A stretch of 64,000 nucleotides of DNA from Mycobacterium simulans (lineage in GTDB: Bacteria > Actinomycetota > Actinomycetes > Mycobacteriales > Mycobacteriaceae), in contig NZ_OCVX01000003.1 of assembly GCF_900232995.1 (NCBI RefSeq), forward strand, positions 2,809,494 to 2,873,493, in the 5' to 3' direction. Positions 37,830-49,966 of this stretch are shown here, in pieces. The notes under the pieces are model-generated. The model did no database searches. It was given only the letters and a program-made list of their open reading frames with translations, and was not told where the DNA came from. The translations under genes and the position numbers were made by a program. Each line of letters starts with the position of its first letter. Position 1 is the first letter of the stretch.

Positions 37830-39476
37830 CTAGCAGCGCAGATCACGCCGTCGAAAAGCGACGGCTCCCAACACAATTAGCACTACGTCAATGGCCAGCA
37901 GCCATAACAGCGGAATCGCGGTGAAGTCGCCACCACCGACGCGCGGAGTGTGCGCGAAGGGTTCCAGGTCGAGCAACCACTGCGGGAATCCCGACAACGA
38001 ACCAAGCAGGTACAACGCGATGAAGGCGACCAGCACGCCCCACGCCACCGGCGCGAACCGCGGTACAACTCCGAACAACCCGACGGTCACCGCGGCCAGC
38101 AGCCAGACGGCGGGTAGCTGTACCGCCGCCGATCCCACCACGGTGGGCAACCTACCGCCGACGTCGCCCGCTGCAGCGCCGTAGGCGAGTCCGGCCGTTA
38201 CTCCCGAGATGAGGATTGCCGCCGCCGATCCGGCCAGGGCCATCACCAAATGACTTGACAGCCAACGAGTCCGGGAAACGGCTCCGGCCAGCAGGGTCTC
38301 GGCGCGTAGCCCGGTTTCCTCCTGGTGGAGTCGCAAGGTCAGCGAGACTGCGAATGCCGCGCCAACCATGCCAATCATAGTGAAGGCCAACGCAACGAAG
38401 GATTGCTCCAGCGCGCTGCTGCCGCCCATCCGGGTTACGATGTCACGCACCGCTGTGCTGTCACCCAGCTGGTTGTCGATGCCGTGCACCACGCTGCCCA
38501 TCACCAGGCCGTACAGGCACAGGCCAACGGTCCACAGCAGCAGGGCGCCGCGGTCAAGCCGCCATGCCAGCCCGAAGGCCTCGCTCAGCGTGGGTGCGGC
38601 GGTGCCGGCACCGGCGCGTTCGGCGATGAGCCCGGCGCCGACGTCGCGGCCGGCTCGCAATCGGTAGGCCAGCACGGTGAGCACGGCTGTCGTAGCCAGG
38701 TGCAGCAGCAGTACCCACCAGCGATCGCCGGCGTATGGTCTGACCTGCAGTGACCACCCCAGCGGGGAGAACCAGGACAGTGTGCCGGAGCCGGCATCGC
38801 CGACGGCGCGCAATGTGAACGCGGTGCCCAGCACAGCGAACGCGACGCCGCGGGTAACTCGCGCGCTGGGCGACAGCTGCGCCGCGACGGCGGCGACGGC
38901 CGCGAACACCAGACCGGAGGCGGCCAGCGCCGCGCCGAACGCAAGCGATCCGGCCGGAGCCACGTTGGTAGTCAGCAGCCCGGCCGCACCGATTGCGCCG
39001 GTGGCGACCGAGGCCCCAAACGACAGCAACAGCGCTGCAGTGAGATTGGCATACCGTCCGACGATGGTGGAGTCGATCAGCTCGGCACGACCGGTTTCCT
39101 CGTCGGCGCGGGTATGCCGGATCACGGTGAGAATGACCGCTACCGCGATGAGTAGGTGGAACATCCCGGCCTTCCAGATTCCGACCGCCCCAAGGCTGTC
39201 GTTGTAGACCTGCCCGTACAGCGCGCGCTGGGCCGGGCTGGCCATGATGGCGGCCGCGGCTCCGGCGCGGGCGGCCTGGTCGGGGTAAACCGTTTCGATG
39301 CTTTTGATGTAGACGGTGGCCAACGGCACCGACAGCAACATCACCCACAGCGGCAACGCAACCCGGTCGCGGCGCAGGTAGAGCCGCAGCAGCCCGAGCG
39401 TGCCTACGAAGTGCGAACCACGTTGCGGCGCAGGGTGTTGCGAGGGGCTTGGGCGATCCAGGATTGCGGTGCTCAT
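37830..39476 (-). CDS. ABC-2 type permease, tetronasin-resistance type (Rv1217c homologue)
   Basis: A 548-residue protein with about twelve hydrophobic segments and charged loops (for example [19 protein letters not shown] near residue 118), as in TnrB3-like antibiotic export permeases. With the ATPase next door it corresponds to Rv1217c-Rv1218c, a pump linked to multidrug efflux in M. tuberculosis. The gene overlaps the ATPase stop by 4 bp. Cargo is probably hydrophobic drugs or lipids; the native substrate is not known. Confidence 0.88.
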   Translation of the reverse strand: MSTAILDRPSPSQHPAPQRGSHFVGTLGLLRLYLRRDRVALPLWVMLLSVPLATVYIKSIETVYPDQAARAGAAAAIMASPAQRALYGQVYNDSLGAVGIWKAGMFHLLIAVAVILTVIRHTRADEETGRAELIDSTIVGRYANLTAALLLSFGASVATGAIGAAGLLTTNVAPAGSLAFGAALAASGLVFAAVAAVAAQLSPSARVTRGVAFAVLGTAFTLRAVGDAGSGTLSWFSPLGWSLQVRPYAGDRWWVLLLHLATTAVLTVLAYRLRAGRDVGAGLIAERAGAGTAAPTLSEAFGLAWRLDRGALLLWTVGLCLYGLVMGSVVHGIDNQLGDSTAVRDIVTRMGGSSALEQSFVALAFTMIGMVGAAFAVSLTLRLHQEETGLRAETLLAGAVSRTRWLSSHLVMALAGSAAAILISGVTAGLAYGAAAGDVGGRLPTVVGSAAVQLPAVWLLAAVTVGLFGVVPRFAPVAWGVLVAFIALYLLGSLSGFPQWLLDLEPFAHTPRVGGGDFTAIPLLWLLAIDVVLIVLGAVAFRRRDLRC

Positions 39477-40390
39477 ATTGCCGGCACCTCCTTTTGGCCG
39501 TTGGTGCTGTAGTGGCGCAGGAACAGCTCTTCAAGGGTGGGAGGCTGGCTGACGAGGCTGCGCACACCGGCGTGACCGAGCACCCGGATGAGTTCGCCGA
39601 GACTTTCGCTGTCGACCTGAGCACGGAGCGTGTTGCCGTCGACGGTGATGTCCTCGACCCCCTTGATCCGAGTGAGATCTCCTGGGTCACCGATCATTTC
39701 GGCCTTGATCGAGGTGCGGCTGAGATGCCGCATGGATTCCAAGGATCCGCTTTCGACGGTCCTGCCGGCTTGGATGATGGTCACCCGTTCGCACAGCGCC
39801 TCTGTCTCCGCCAGGATGTGGCTGGACAGCAGCACGGTGACACCGCGGTCGCGTGCTTCGGCAACGCATTGCTGAAACACATTCTCCATCAATGGGTCCA
39901 AGCCGCTGCTTGGCTCATCCAACAGCAGCAGCCGGGCTCGCGAGGAGAACGCGGAAACCAGGGACACCTTTTGGCGGTTGCCTTTCGAGTAGGTCCGCAC
40001 CTTCTTGTGCGGATCGAGCTCGAAGCGCTCGATGAGCTCGCCCCGGCGTGTCTCGTCGATGCCGCCCCGCATGCGGGCCAGCAGGTCGATGGTTTCGCCG
40101 CCGGTAAGTGAGGGCCACAGGGTGACATCGCCTGGGACGTAGGCGATCTGGCGGTGCAGCTCTACGGCGTCGGTCCACGGGTCGCCGCCCAGTAGTCGCG
40201 CGATTCCGCCGTCAGCCTTGACCACGCCCAACAGAACACGGATGGTTGTCGACTTGCCGGCGCCGTTGGGACCGAGGAAGCCGTGCACCTCGCCTTCGCG
40301 CACGGTCAAGTCGAGGCCGTCGAGGGCCCGCACCGTGCCGAAGTTCTTCGTCAGACCGCGGATGTCGATGGGTGTGTTGTCAACTGACAC
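39473..40390 (-). CDS. ABC transporter ATP-binding protein (Rv1218c homologue)
   Basis: A 305-residue ATPase: Walker [17 protein letters not shown]-loop in IAYVPGDV, a signature replaced by [12 protein letters not shown] (degenerate LSGGQ), Walker [15 protein letters not shown] and H-switch SSHIL. It is of the DrrA type, with a C-terminal regulatory extension. GTG 40390 is chosen: AAGGAG lies about 8 nt upstream and the sequence reads [15 protein letters not shown]. It overlaps the end of the TetR gene by 11 bp, so pump and repressor are translated from one message. Confidence 0.9.
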   Translation of the reverse strand: MSVDNTPIDIRGLTKNFGTVRALDGLDLTVREGEVHGFLGPNGAGKSTTIRVLLGVVKADGGIARLLGGDPWTDAVELHRQIAYVPGDVTLWPSLTGGETIDLLARMRGGIDETRRGELIERFELDPHKKVRTYSKGNRQKVSLVSAFSSRARLLLLDEPSSGLDPLMENVFQQCVAEARDRGVTVLLSSHILAETEALCERVTIIQAGRTVESGSLESMRHLSRTSIKAEMIGDPGDLTRIKGVEDITVDGNTLRAQVDSESLGELIRVLGHAGVRSLVSQPPTLEELFLRHYSTNGQKEVPAI

Positions 40391-41030
40391 GTGATTCTCC
40401 TTGATTCTCGACGGAACCATCTGTTGCAAGGAAGGCGTCGTACATAGTGCGGTCCGCCATCAAGCCTTCGGTATAGACCTCGAGGGCGGGCAGCATCATG
40501 TCGCGGGAGTAATCGCGCAACACGGCCTTCAGATCGGTTGGGGTGTCATGCATTTGCAGGTACAGCAGAAAGCCCCCTCCGCCGGTGATCGCCAGATACC
40601 TGGCCCTGGCGTGCGGGTCCCGGCTGGGCTTGATGGTGCCGGCCCGCACGCCTTCGTCCATGTACTCTTCGGCGTTATCAATCATCTTGTGCCACAACAT
40701 CTTCGCCAGATCGCCGCCGGATTGCATGCTGCGAACCAGGTAGGTCATCATCGGGGCGTAGGACTCGATCTCGGCCATGGCCGCGAACCAGGTGGCCGGA
40801 TCGTTGGATCGCAGGGTCTCGGCCTTGGTGCTGCGGATCTCTTCGGCGATGTAGTCGTCACAAGCTTTGCGCAGGCCTTCCTTGGAGCCGAAGTGGTGGA
40901 TGACCAACGCCGCGCTCACCCCGGCCGCGTCGGCGATCGTGCGTAGCCCGACACCGAAGCCGTGCTGTCCGAACTGCTCGATGGCCGCCTCGCGGATTCG
41001 GGCAGCGGCGGTCAGATCGGCTGAACGTAT
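40380..41030 (-). CDS. TetR-family repressor of the efflux operon (Rv1219c homologue)
   Basis: The frame encodes a TetR protein of about 216 residues: [20 protein letters not shown], then [15 protein letters not shown] HTH (here [21 protein letters not shown]), then a C-terminal ligand domain. Homology clearly starts at 41030, yet that codon is ATA where the homologue has ATG. No ATG, GTG or TTG lies in frame before the upstream stop at 41064-41066; CTG 41036 is the only other candidate. Starting at the internal GTG/ATG near 40919 would destroy the helix-turn-helix. So the gene uses a rare start, is mis-sequenced, or makes a crippled repressor. Two operator palindromes cover its start. Confidence 0.82.
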   Translation of the reverse strand: MRSADLTAAARIREAAIEQFGQHGFGVGLRTIADAAGVSAALVIHHFGSKEGLRKACDDYIAEEIRSTKAETLRSNDPATWFAAMAEIESYAPMMTYLVRSMQSGGDLAKMLWHKMIDNAEEYMDEGVRAGTIKPSRDPHARARYLAITGGGGFLLYLQMHDTPTDLKAVLRDYSRDMMLPALEVYTEGLMADRTMYDAFLATDGSVENQGESRVS

Positions 41031-41057
41031 GTTCAGGACACTAAACGTACGTTCAGC
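41021..41057. promoter_or_regulatory. Double TetR operator over the start of the efflux operon
   Basis: Two near-palindromes lie side by side: CTGAACGTATGTTCAG (41021-41036) and CTAAACGTACGTTCAG (41041-41056), 20 bp centre to centre. They overlap the start codon of the TetR gene, as expected for an autoregulating repressor. Each half-site is CTGAACGT. The spacing would allow two dimers to bind side by side. Confidence 0.75.
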
Positions 41058-41128
41058 CTGTCGTCAAGGAGGTGCTCCGTAAGGAAGTCGTAAAGATTGG
41101 TTCGGGGCGTTTGGGGCCGGACCGTGGG

Positions 41129-42605
41129 CTAATTTTGCAGAACAGCACCAGGGTCCCCGGGCTGGCCGAACCCGCCGGAGCCGCCATTGGGGTCACCGCC
41201 CGGACCGCCGTTACCGGCCGCGCCGCCGGCACCTGCCGCACGACCGTCGCCGCCGTCACCCCCATTACCGCCAGTCCCACCAAAGCCGCCCGGACCCTGG
41301 CCGAAGGCTCCACTGCCACCGTCGCCGCCCCTGCCGCCGGTACCCCCGGCCCCACCGGCGCCGCCATCACCCGACAAGGTCTCGCTTGGGCCGCTGTTAC
41401 CGCCGGGACCGCCGTCACCACCGCGGCCCCCACTTGCACCCATGGTGCCGCCTAGCGAGCTGTGGCCTGTACCGCCGGCACCGCCGGTTCCGCCAGCCCC
41501 GCCATCCCCGCCGTCGCCACTCCTAAGTTGGAGGCCCTTCCCGAGGGAGAAGACCCCTGAATATCCTCCGGCGCCACCGTCGCCTCCTGCGCCGCCTGTG
41601 CCGCCGGGGCCACCGCTATCACCAACGCCACCCGCACTACCGGTGGCGCCGGTGGCACCGTTGCCGCCGTTACCACCGGCACCTGCGATGCCGTACAGTC
41701 CGCCGTTGCCGCCGGCCCCGCCGTTGCCTCCCGCAGCGCCGGGGCTGGCACCGTTGCCGCCGTCACCGCCGTGACCGCCTCTGCCGAAAAAGGTCAGGTC
41801 GTTTATGGTGACGGGGACGGTGCCGTTCGCGCCGCGGTCACCCGTGGTGGAGCCTTGCCCGCCTCCGCCGCCCGTGCCGACGAAGCCGGGGTCGCCGCCG
41901 TCGCCGCCGTCCCCGCCGTCCCCGCCGTTGCCGGAGAAGCTAAAACCGGCCCCGCCGTTGCCGCCGTTACCCGGCCTGCCGCTGTTTCCGCCCTGACCTC
42001 CGTTCCCCGTTACCGCCACTACCGCCGGCAGCGCCACTGCCGTCGATGCCGGCCTGCCCGACATTGCCGGCCCCGCCGAGCCCACCGTTGCCGCCATGAC
42101 CGAACAGCCCGGCGTCGCCGCCCCGGCCGCCGGCCTGGCCGGGCGCCCCCGAGCCGCCGTTGCCGCCGTTGCCCCACAACAATCCGCCCGGCCCGCCGTT
42201 TTGCCCGGTTCCGGGCGCCCCGTCGGCGCCATCGCCGATTAGCGGGCGCCCCAGCAGCCATTCGGTGGGTGCGTTGATCGCGCCCAACACGTTTTGCTCG
42301 AGGGTCTGCAACGGGTTGGCGTTGGCGGCTTCGGCCGCGGCGTATGCGGCACCGGCCCCGTTCAGAGCGGCTACGAATTGCTCGTGAAACGCTGCCGCCT
42401 GAGCACTTAGCGCCTGGTACTCGCGCCCGTAGGTGCCGAACAACTGCGCAATCGCTGCCGATACCTCATCACCGGCCGCCGACAGCACCTGGGTCGTCGA
42501 GCCGGCCGCGGCCACACGGGCTGCCCCGATCGCGTCCCCGATCACGGTCAAATCCGCCGCGGCCACCGCCAACGACCCGGGCGTCGCGATCACAAATGAC
42601 GACAT
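41129..42605 (-). pseudogene. PE_PGRS gene with a one-base frameshift in a G-tract
   Basis: ATG 42605 opens a PE domain ([20 protein letters not shown]), the linker [20 protein letters not shown] and PGRS repeats. After GGSGGNG the frame changes: CCCC on the plus strand (42005-42008) should be CCC, and removing one base joins it to [20 protein letters not shown] and ~290 more PGRS residues, ending PGAVLQN at 41129. The whole protein would be ~490 residues. As written it stops about 20 residues after the shift. The cause may be true slippage (phase variation), decay or a sequencing error. No PE_PGRS is expected at this place in M. tuberculosis, so it was gained or kept only here. Confidence 0.85.
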
Positions 42606-42875
42606 CAGCGGCCCCCATCACGACGAGCCCAACCCTCGTACGCAGAAACTTCCGACGGTCCGAATCGTTGACCCGCAAACGCATGCAGGGGCCCGTAGCC
42701 GACTACCTCACCCTCAACCCTCGACCCCTATCGAACTACCCCATTTCAGACCAGCAGAGGTGAAGTCGGTCGGACTGTCCGATGAATGCGCAACGGAAAA
42801 ATATGGCATACGAAATACACGGAAATATTGCCCGAACGGCAGGTATGGACTGACGCTAGAACCTACAGTCGTCAT

Positions 42876-45485
42876 GTGACGGACCGTTGCCCCTTAATCG
42901 GTCGGGGCAAGGAACTGCGGGTGATTGCCGACGCACTCGGTGCGGACGACTGTCGAGGCGTGCTAATGGTCGGTGATGCGGGGGTTGGCAAAACGCGGCT
43001 TGCCGAGGAAGCAGCCGCAGCAGCTGAGGCACTGGGCTGGCTTGTGCACCGTGTCACCGCTAGCGTCACCGCGCAGTCAATCGAGTTGGGCGCTTTCACC
43101 AAATGGTCAAGCGGGAGCCATGAGGACCCGCACAACGCTGCCCACCACGTGGTTGCGACCATGACTGACGCCGGCGCGTCCGGCCGGATCCTGATCAGCA
43201 TCGACGATGCGCATCTGCTCGACAACCTGTCGGCCTTCGTCGTGTATAGCGTCCTGCAGCGTCCGAGGGTCAAAGTACTCATCACAGCCCGCAGCGGCGC
43301 CCTCGCGCCCGACGCGGTAATGAAGCCGTGGAAAGAAGGGATCCTTCACCGCGTCGACTTGCCGCCACTATCACAGTCCGAAAGCGAGGATCTACTTCGC
43401 AGCGCATTGCTCGGACAGGTTAGCGGCGATTGTGCCGAACAGCTTTGGGAGTTGACACGCGGTAACCCCGCCTACCTGACCCAAATCATCGGCGAGGAAC
43501 GTGCCGCTGGAAATCTTGTCGAGGACGACGGCATGTGGAGCCTGCGTGCGGCTCCGACGGTGTCACCGTCCCTGCGTGACGTGGTGCAGATGCAATTCGG
43601 TGCTCTTGCCGAATCCGTGCAGGAGGTCGTCGATCTGGTCGCGGTCGCCGGATCGATTGGTCGATCCTTGCTCAATTCGCTCGCCGACCTTGAGGCGTCG
43701 GCGGAGGCGGAGCGGCTCGGACTGATCCGCGCCGATGAGTCAACGCCTGACGTCATCCGGGTCGCGCACCCGCTGTATTCCGCTATCAGGCTGGCTCAGT
43801 GCGGTCGGCTGCGGCAGAGTCGTCTGCGCGGTCGCCTTGCCACAGCGATGGCCAGCCCACACAACACAGCCCCGGTTGATCCCGCCCAGCTGGGGTTGCT
43901 CTGGCTCGAATCGGACCTGCCGCCCGACGCCGGCATCTTGAAGGATGCGGCGGAGAGCGCCCTCGCGCTACTCGACATCGAGTTCGCCGAACGTTGCGCG
44001 CGTGCCGCCGTCGACGCCGGTGGCGGCGTTGGGCCGAAACTCCAGCACGCCTACTGTCTGTTTCTTCTCGGCAGGAGTAGTGAGGCCCACGCCGAGCTGA
44101 GCCGCATTCGCCCGGATGAACTGCGCGGCAACGATTTCCTCAACGAATTCAATCTGATGGTGATGAACCTGCAGTTTGGGTTCGCTCAACCGGACGAAGC
44201 GCTCCGCCTGATCGAGGGGGCACAGAAGGGTTCGACGGGTATGCGCGCGCAGGAACTCAATTTGTTGCGCGGTTTCCACCTGGGTTTCGCCGCCGACCCG
44301 GTTGGCGCTATCGATGCCCTACAGCTCGTCGATCCTGATCAATTCGACAGCTTCGGTGCCGTCGTCTGCCTTGGGATACGAACCCTCGCCCATGGGGAGC
44401 GCGGGCAGCTCAGCAAGCTGCGCCAGGAGGCGGCACGGGGCTGGAGAGTTTTCGACGACCAGCCCGATGCGTTCATGGTGGCCAATCTCGCCAAGCTGCA
44501 GACCCATGTACTGGTTCTCGCTGGAGACATTGCCGGTGCCGCCGAGGTGGCTCAGCATGCGTACCGGCGCTGCGCCAGGTCGGCGCCGGTTGCGCGTACG
44601 CTCTGCTCGGCCACCATCGGTCTGGTGGCCCTGGCCGCGGGCGACCTCGCGGTGGCACGGCGTCGCCTGCATCCCGGCCAGGTCGAGTTGGGGCAGTTTG
44701 GGGTGATCACGGGCCACACGTATCGGTACCAGGTGCACTACACCACCGCGCTGGCGCGATCGGGAAATGTCGAGGACGCGGTACAGGCACTCGAGCGGGC
44801 CGCCGATGTCCGCCGCCCCCATCTGCTGTACGTCGAAGCCATCTACCTGTTGGCCCAGGCCTGGGTCGCTGCGGCGCAGGGGCAGATCGAACGCGCACGC
44901 GACATTTCCGCGCAGGCCGCAACCTTCGCACGCCGGCACGGCCAGCTGGCCACTGAAGTTCTCTGCCTGCAGACCTCGGTTCAGTTCTGCGATGCCACGG
45001 TCGCGGAGCGACTGGCCGAGTTGGCCACCCTGGTCGAGGGGCCGCGCGCGCCGATCGCCGCGCGCTACGCGAAAGCGCTGGCCGACGACGCCGCGGCGGA
45101 ACTCGAAGCCGTGGCCGAGGATTTCGAGGCGATGGGCGATCTCCTTGCCGCCGCGGACGCGGCCGCCCATGCGTCGTCGGCGTATCGGGTGGCCGACCGG
45201 CGCGGCAGCGCCCTGACGGCCGGCGCCCGCGCCGAGAGCCTGGCTAAACGTTGTGGCCGCGCGACCAGTCCGGCGCTTGCGGGGGCCAAAATTGCTTTTC
45301 CGTTCAGCCACCGGCAACGTGAGATCGCACTTCTGGTGTCGAGGGGCCTCACCAACCGGGAGATCGCCGAGGTTCTGTCGCTATCTGTCCGCACGGTCGA
45401 AGGGCACATCTACCGCGCCACCTTCAAGGCAGGAATCGCTACTCGCGCAGAACTGGCGAAGGTCGTCCAGGAGTTCGATCACTGA
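42876..45485 (+). CDS. LuxR-family ATPase regulator (LAL/MalT-like)
   Basis: About 869 residues. It has Walker A VGDAGVGKTRLAEEAAAAAE (near residue 30), Walker B ILISIDDAHLL (about 107), a long helical repeat region, and a C-terminal LuxR helix-turn-helix (HRQREIALLVSRGLTNREIA, about 810-850). This LAL architecture binds ATP and a ligand and then activates transcription. GTG 42876 (VTDRCPLIGRGKELRVIADA) is the likely start; ATG 42786 is in frame. It is divergent from the PE_PGRS gene and both interrupt the Rv1219c-Rv1220c order, so they came or stayed together. Its target is unknown; the adjacent genes are candidates. Confidence 0.86.
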   Translation: MTDRCPLIGRGKELRVIADALGADDCRGVLMVGDAGVGKTRLAEEAAAAAEALGWLVHRVTASVTAQSIELGAFTKWSSGSHEDPHNAAHHVVATMTDAGASGRILISIDDAHLLDNLSAFVVYSVLQRPRVKVLITARSGALAPDAVMKPWKEGILHRVDLPPLSQSESEDLLRSALLGQVSGDCAEQLWELTRGNPAYLTQIIGEERAAGNLVEDDGMWSLRAAPTVSPSLRDVVQMQFGALAESVQEVVDLVAVAGSIGRSLLNSLADLEASAEAERLGLIRADESTPDVIRVAHPLYSAIRLAQCGRLRQSRLRGRLATAMASPHNTAPVDPAQLGLLWLESDLPPDAGILKDAAESALALLDIEFAERCARAAVDAGGGVGPKLQHAYCLFLLGRSSEAHAELSRIRPDELRGNDFLNEFNLMVMNLQFGFAQPDEALRLIEGAQKGSTGMRAQELNLLRGFHLGFAADPVGAIDALQLVDPDQFDSFGAVVCLGIRTLAHGERGQLSKLRQEAARGWRVFDDQPDAFMVANLAKLQTHVLVLAGDIAGAAEVAQHAYRRCARSAPVARTLCSATIGLVALAAGDLAVARRRLHPGQVELGQFGVITGHTYRYQVHYTTALARSGNVEDAVQALERAADVRRPHLLYVEAIYLLAQAWVAAAQGQIERARDISAQAATFARRHGQLATEVLCLQTSVQFCDATVAERLAELATLVEGPRAPIAARYAKALADDAAAELEAVAEDFEAMGDLLAAADAAAHASSAYRVADRRGSALTAGARAESLAKRCGRATSPALAGAKIAFPFSHRQREIALLVSRGLTNREIAEVLSLSVRTVEGHIYRATFKAGIATRAELAKVVQEFDH

Positions 45486-45499
45486 GTCGCGAACTCCGC

Positions 45500-45557
45500 C
45501 GAGCAGACGCAAAATCGCCCTGGACCGAGCGTTCCAGAGCGATTTTGCGTCTGCTCG
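45500..45557. repeat. Dispersed palindromic element, copy 2
   Basis: Arms of 25 bp (45500-45524 and 45533-45557) pair with one mismatch; the loop is CCGAGCGT. The outer sequence is CGAGCAGACGCAAAATCGC. It lies between the convergent ends of the LuxR regulator and the methyltransferase gene and could serve as a two-way terminator. It shares ends and loop with the copy at 60666. Confidence 0.88.
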
Positions 45558-45562
45558 CCCAA

Positions 45563-46240
45563 TTACTCGCGAACCGCGGCCAGAACGCCGTCGCCCAACG
45601 GCACCAAAGCCGGGGTGAGCTGCTCGTCCTCGGCGATCAGCCGGGCCGCCTCGCGGACCGCAATCACCTCCGCGTCGCGCGCCGCGGGATCACCGGCCCG
45701 CCCGCCCAGCGCCGCCCGGTGCACGACTATGACTCCGCCGGACCGCAGCAGTCGAACACCCTGAACCACGTATTCCGGCTGGTCGATCGGGTCGGCATCG
45801 ATGAACACCAGGTCATACGATTCGTCGGCGAGCCGGGTGAGCACCTCTTGGGCCCGCCCGCTGATCAGTCTGGTGCGCGACGGCCCGACGCCGGCCTCGG
45901 AGAACGCCTGCTTGGCAAGCCGCAGATACTCGGGCTCGATGTCGATCGTGGTCAAGACGCCGTCGTCGCTCATGCCCGATAGCAGCCATAGGCCGCTGAC
46001 ACCCGCACCGGTGCCCACCTCGGCGACGGCCTTGCCGCCGCTGAGCTTGGTCAGCAGGCTCAGCAGGGCACCTACGGCCGGTGTCACTGCCCCCGCTCCG
46101 ATGTCAATGGCCCGCTCGCGGGCGCTTGCCAGGATCGCATCTTCCGATATCGATTCCTCTGCGTGGGCGAACAGTGCCTCTGCCTGACTGGGAGCCCGAC
46201 TGCGGGTCTCCTGGCCGGAAGTGTTATTGGTACCGTCCAT
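45563..46240 (-). CDS. Probable O-methyltransferase (Rv1220c homologue)
   Basis: A 225-residue SAM-dependent methyltransferase of the catechol-O-methyltransferase-like family: [19 protein letters not shown] (SAM motif I, about residue 73), [18 protein letters not shown] (motif II) and [17 protein letters not shown] (metal/active-site Asp). It corresponds to Rv1220c. ATG 46240 ([20 protein letters not shown]) agrees with the homologue; its N-terminal ~20 residues are variable. It is divergent from sigE. Substrate not known. Confidence 0.9.
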   Translation of the reverse strand: MDGTNNTSGQETRSRAPSQAEALFAHAEESISEDAILASARERAIDIGAGAVTPAVGALLSLLTKLSGGKAVAEVGTGAGVSGLWLLSGMSDDGVLTTIDIEPEYLRLAKQAFSEAGVGPSRTRLISGRAQEVLTRLADESYDLVFIDADPIDQPEYVVQGVRLLRSGGVIVVHRAALGGRAGDPAARDAEVIAVREAARLIAEDEQLTPALVPLGDGVLAAVRE

Positions 46241-46362
46241 GACCGCAGCGTATGCCGGACTCGCGACGCAGTCGGACAGGCGCGCTAGACACGCCCGGCC
46301 GGCCACCAGGACAAAAATCACTCGGCGGTCGATAAGCGCTGGATAACGCAGGTAACGAAACG

Positions 46363-46383
46363 GTTTCTCAGCTAAAGCTCAGA
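46363..46383 (+). promoter_or_regulatory. MprA-box-like direct repeat upstream of sigE
   Basis: TTTCTCAGCTAAAGCTCAGA holds two CTCAG elements ten bases apart, resembling the loosely conserved direct repeat bound by MprA. MprA is known to activate sigE in M. tuberculosis under envelope stress. It lies ~45 bp before the sigE ATG. The match is by eye only. Confidence 0.45.
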
Positions 46384-46426
46384 TTGCTCATATACCGCGC
46401 ATACGCCGGTACGCGACGGTATCGGT

Positions 46427-47176
46427 ATGGAACGCGGAGAACGCGGGAATACGGAATGGCAACCTCGCGTTGCCCGCCGTGAAGAATCGCCAACCCCTGA
46501 TGACAAGGGAAACCCGGAGGACCTGATTATCACCACCTTGAGCACGACCACCATGTCGCATCCCCGACAGGTCCGCGACGATGAGTGGGTGGAGCAGTCC
46601 GACACGCTATGCGGCACTGCGGTATTCGACGCGACCGGGGACAAGGCCACCATGCCTTCCTGGGATGAGCTGGTGCGTCAGCATGCTGATCGGGTGTACC
46701 GGTTGGCTTATCGGCTTTCCGGCAATCCGCAGGACGCCGAGGACCTGACGCAGGAGACCTTCATCAGGGTTTTCCGGTCCGTTCAGAACTACCAGCCCGG
46801 CACCTTCGAGGGCTGGCTGCACCGCATCACCACGAACCTGTTTCTCGACATGGTCCGCCGGCGGGCCCGCATCCGGATGGAGGCGTTGCCCGACGACTAC
46901 GACCGGGTACCAGCCGACGAGCCCAATCCGGAGCAGATCTATCACGACTCACGGCTTGGGCCGGACCTGCAGGCAGCGCTGGATTCCCTGCCCCCTGAGT
47001 TTCGTGCCGCGGTTGTGCTGTGCGATATCGAAGGTCTGTCCTACGAGGAGATCGGTGCCACCCTGGGCGTGAAGCTCGGCACGGTACGCAGTCGCATCCA
47101 CCGGGGCCGCCAGGCGCTGCGGGATTACCTGGCCGCGCATCACGAACAAGGCGAGCTGCACCCCTCGGCCAGCTAA
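46427..47176 (+). CDS. sigE: ECF sigma factor SigE
   Basis: A 249-residue extracytoplasmic-function sigma factor. Region 2 has [20 protein letters not shown] and [20 protein letters not shown]; region 4 has [20 protein letters not shown] and [20 protein letters not shown]. It is nearly identical to M. tuberculosis SigE (Rv1221) from about residue 70; the N-terminal part and last ten residues vary, as usual. SigE controls the response to surface stress, heat and phagocytosis. In-frame internal starts (for example [10 protein letters not shown]) may give shorter isoforms as in M. tuberculosis. rseA, its anti-sigma factor, follows. Confidence 0.95.
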   Translation: MERGERGNTEWQPRVARREESPTPDDKGNPEDLIITTLSTTTMSHPRQVRDDEWVEQSDTLCGTAVFDATGDKATMPSWDELVRQHADRVYRLAYRLSGNPQDAEDLTQETFIRVFRSVQNYQPGTFEGWLHRITTNLFLDMVRRRARIRMEALPDDYDRVPADEPNPEQIYHDSRLGPDLQAALDSLPPEFRAAVVLCDIEGLSYEEIGATLGVKLGTVRSRIHRGRQALRDYLAAHHEQGELHPSAS

Positions 47177-47334
47177 GCGATTCGCTTAGTGCCCGAGCCA
47201 TCGGTTTGGCCACTGCTTGATTGCCGACTGGTCCCAAATCCTGGGGTTTTGTCGTCGGATGATGGTGATCAGGGACCGCGCCGCGCTACATTCGAAATAC
47301 CGATGGCTGAACAGGGCTAGGGAAGGAGCTGGTG

Positions 47335-47736
47335 ATGGCCGGCCCAGAACATGTGGGACATGTGTTCCGGCGCGCGTTCTCCTGGCTTCCTGCACAATTC
47401 GCCTCCCAGAGCGATGCGCCGGTTGGCGCGCCGCGTCGATTCCGGTCTACCGAGCACCTCTCCATCGAGGCCATTGCGGCGTTCGTGGATGGTGAGCTGC
47501 GCATGAACGCACACTTGCGGGCCGCGCACCACCTCTCGCTGTGCCCCCAATGCGCGGCCGAAGTGGACGACCAGAGCCGGGCGCGCGCCGCACTGCGCGA
47601 CTCCCGACCGATCCGCATCCCCAGCACGCTGCTCGGACAGCTGTCTGAGATTCCGCATCACCGGATCGACGACCCGGCGCCGTTATCCGACGGCTTTGCC
47701 GACGGCGACGTCCGCGACCAGCGAAAGCGCCGCTAG
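47335..47736 (+). CDS. rseA: Anti-sigma-E factor RseA
   Basis: A 133-residue protein with the zinc-associated anti-sigma motif His-x3-Cys-x2-Cys in AHHLSLCPQC (about residues 65-74) preceded by STEHLSIEAIAAFVDGELRM. RseA binds SigE and is released by oxidation or by phosphorylation and ClpC1P2 degradation. It is shorter than the M. tuberculosis protein (154 aa) because the Gly/Ser-rich C-terminal segment is missing. GGAAGGAG (47320-47327) is a good ribosome-binding site for ATG 47335. Confidence 0.93.
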   Translation: MAGPEHVGHVFRRAFSWLPAQFASQSDAPVGAPRRFRSTEHLSIEAIAAFVDGELRMNAHLRAAHHLSLCPQCAAEVDDQSRARAALRDSRPIRIPSTLLGQLSEIPHHRIDDPAPLSDGFADGDVRDQRKRR

Positions 47737-47813
47737 TAGGGTGGACACGAACATCGCCGTGCCCGCATGGCGCGTGTACCGGCTTCTTGTCTCGAACGCT
47801 CAGAAGAGGATGA

Positions 47814-49506
<1,693 letters not shown>

Positions 49507-49509
49507 CTA

Positions 49510-49893
49510 ATGTTTGCCAATATCGGCTGGGGGGAAATGCTCGTACTCGTAGTGGTCGGGCTGGTGGTGCTTGGCCCGGAGCGGCTCCCAGGCGCCATTC
49601 GCTGGTCGGCGAGTGCACTGCGGCAGGCGCGCGACTACCTCAGCGGTGTTACCAACCAGCTGCGCGAGGACATGGGACCCGAATTCGACGACATCCGTGG
49701 ACACCTCGGCGAGTTGCAGAAACTTCGGGGCATGACACCGCGCGCGGCGCTGACCAAGCACCTCCTCGACGGCGACGACTCCCTGTTTACGGGGAATTTC
49801 GACCAGCCGGTGAGCGGAACGCCGGCACCGCCGGCCGAGCCAGCCGAGCCACGGCCCGGCGACCACACTCCGTTCGACACCGACGCAACGTAG
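49510..49893 (+). CDS. tatB: Twin-arginine translocase subunit TatB
   Basis: A 127-residue protein: an N-terminal membrane helix with the TatA/B signature ([20 protein letters not shown], then GPERLP), an amphipathic helix ([19 protein letters not shown]) and an acidic Pro-rich tail. The Glu in the helix (WGEML) marks TatB over TatA. It recognises folded Tat substrates with TatC. It corresponds to Rv1224. ATG 49510 is only 4 bp after the tandem repeat, so its ribosome-binding site must lie within the last repeat copy. Confidence 0.93.
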   Translation: MFANIGWGEMLVLVVVGLVVLGPERLPGAIRWSASALRQARDYLSGVTNQLREDMGPEFDDIRGHLGELQKLRGMTPRAALTKHLLDGDDSLFTGNFDQPVSGTPAPPAEPAEPRPGDHTPFDTDAT

Positions 49894-49900
49894 CCGATCC

Positions 49901-49960
49901 CGCGAGCGTAACCACACTGCGAAATCTGCGGCCCGAAATCGCAGCCACGTTACGCTCGCG
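49901..49960. terminator. Hairpin between convergent tatB and mrp
   Basis: Arms of 26 bp, 49901-49926 and 49935-49960, share CGCGAGCGTAAC and CTGCGA with a few internal mismatches, around TGCGGCCC. It ends 6 bp before the mrp stop and 8 bp after the tatB stop, the position of a two-way terminator. The outer CGCGAGC recalls the palindrome family at 45500 and 60666, but the inner sequence differs. Confidence 0.7.
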
Positions 49961-49966
49961 ACGAGA

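Noticed and set aside
41187..41774. 195-residue Pro-rich plus-strand frame
   Set aside because: It is the complement of PGRS Gly-Ala codons, which always reads as Pro/Ala; no independent support.
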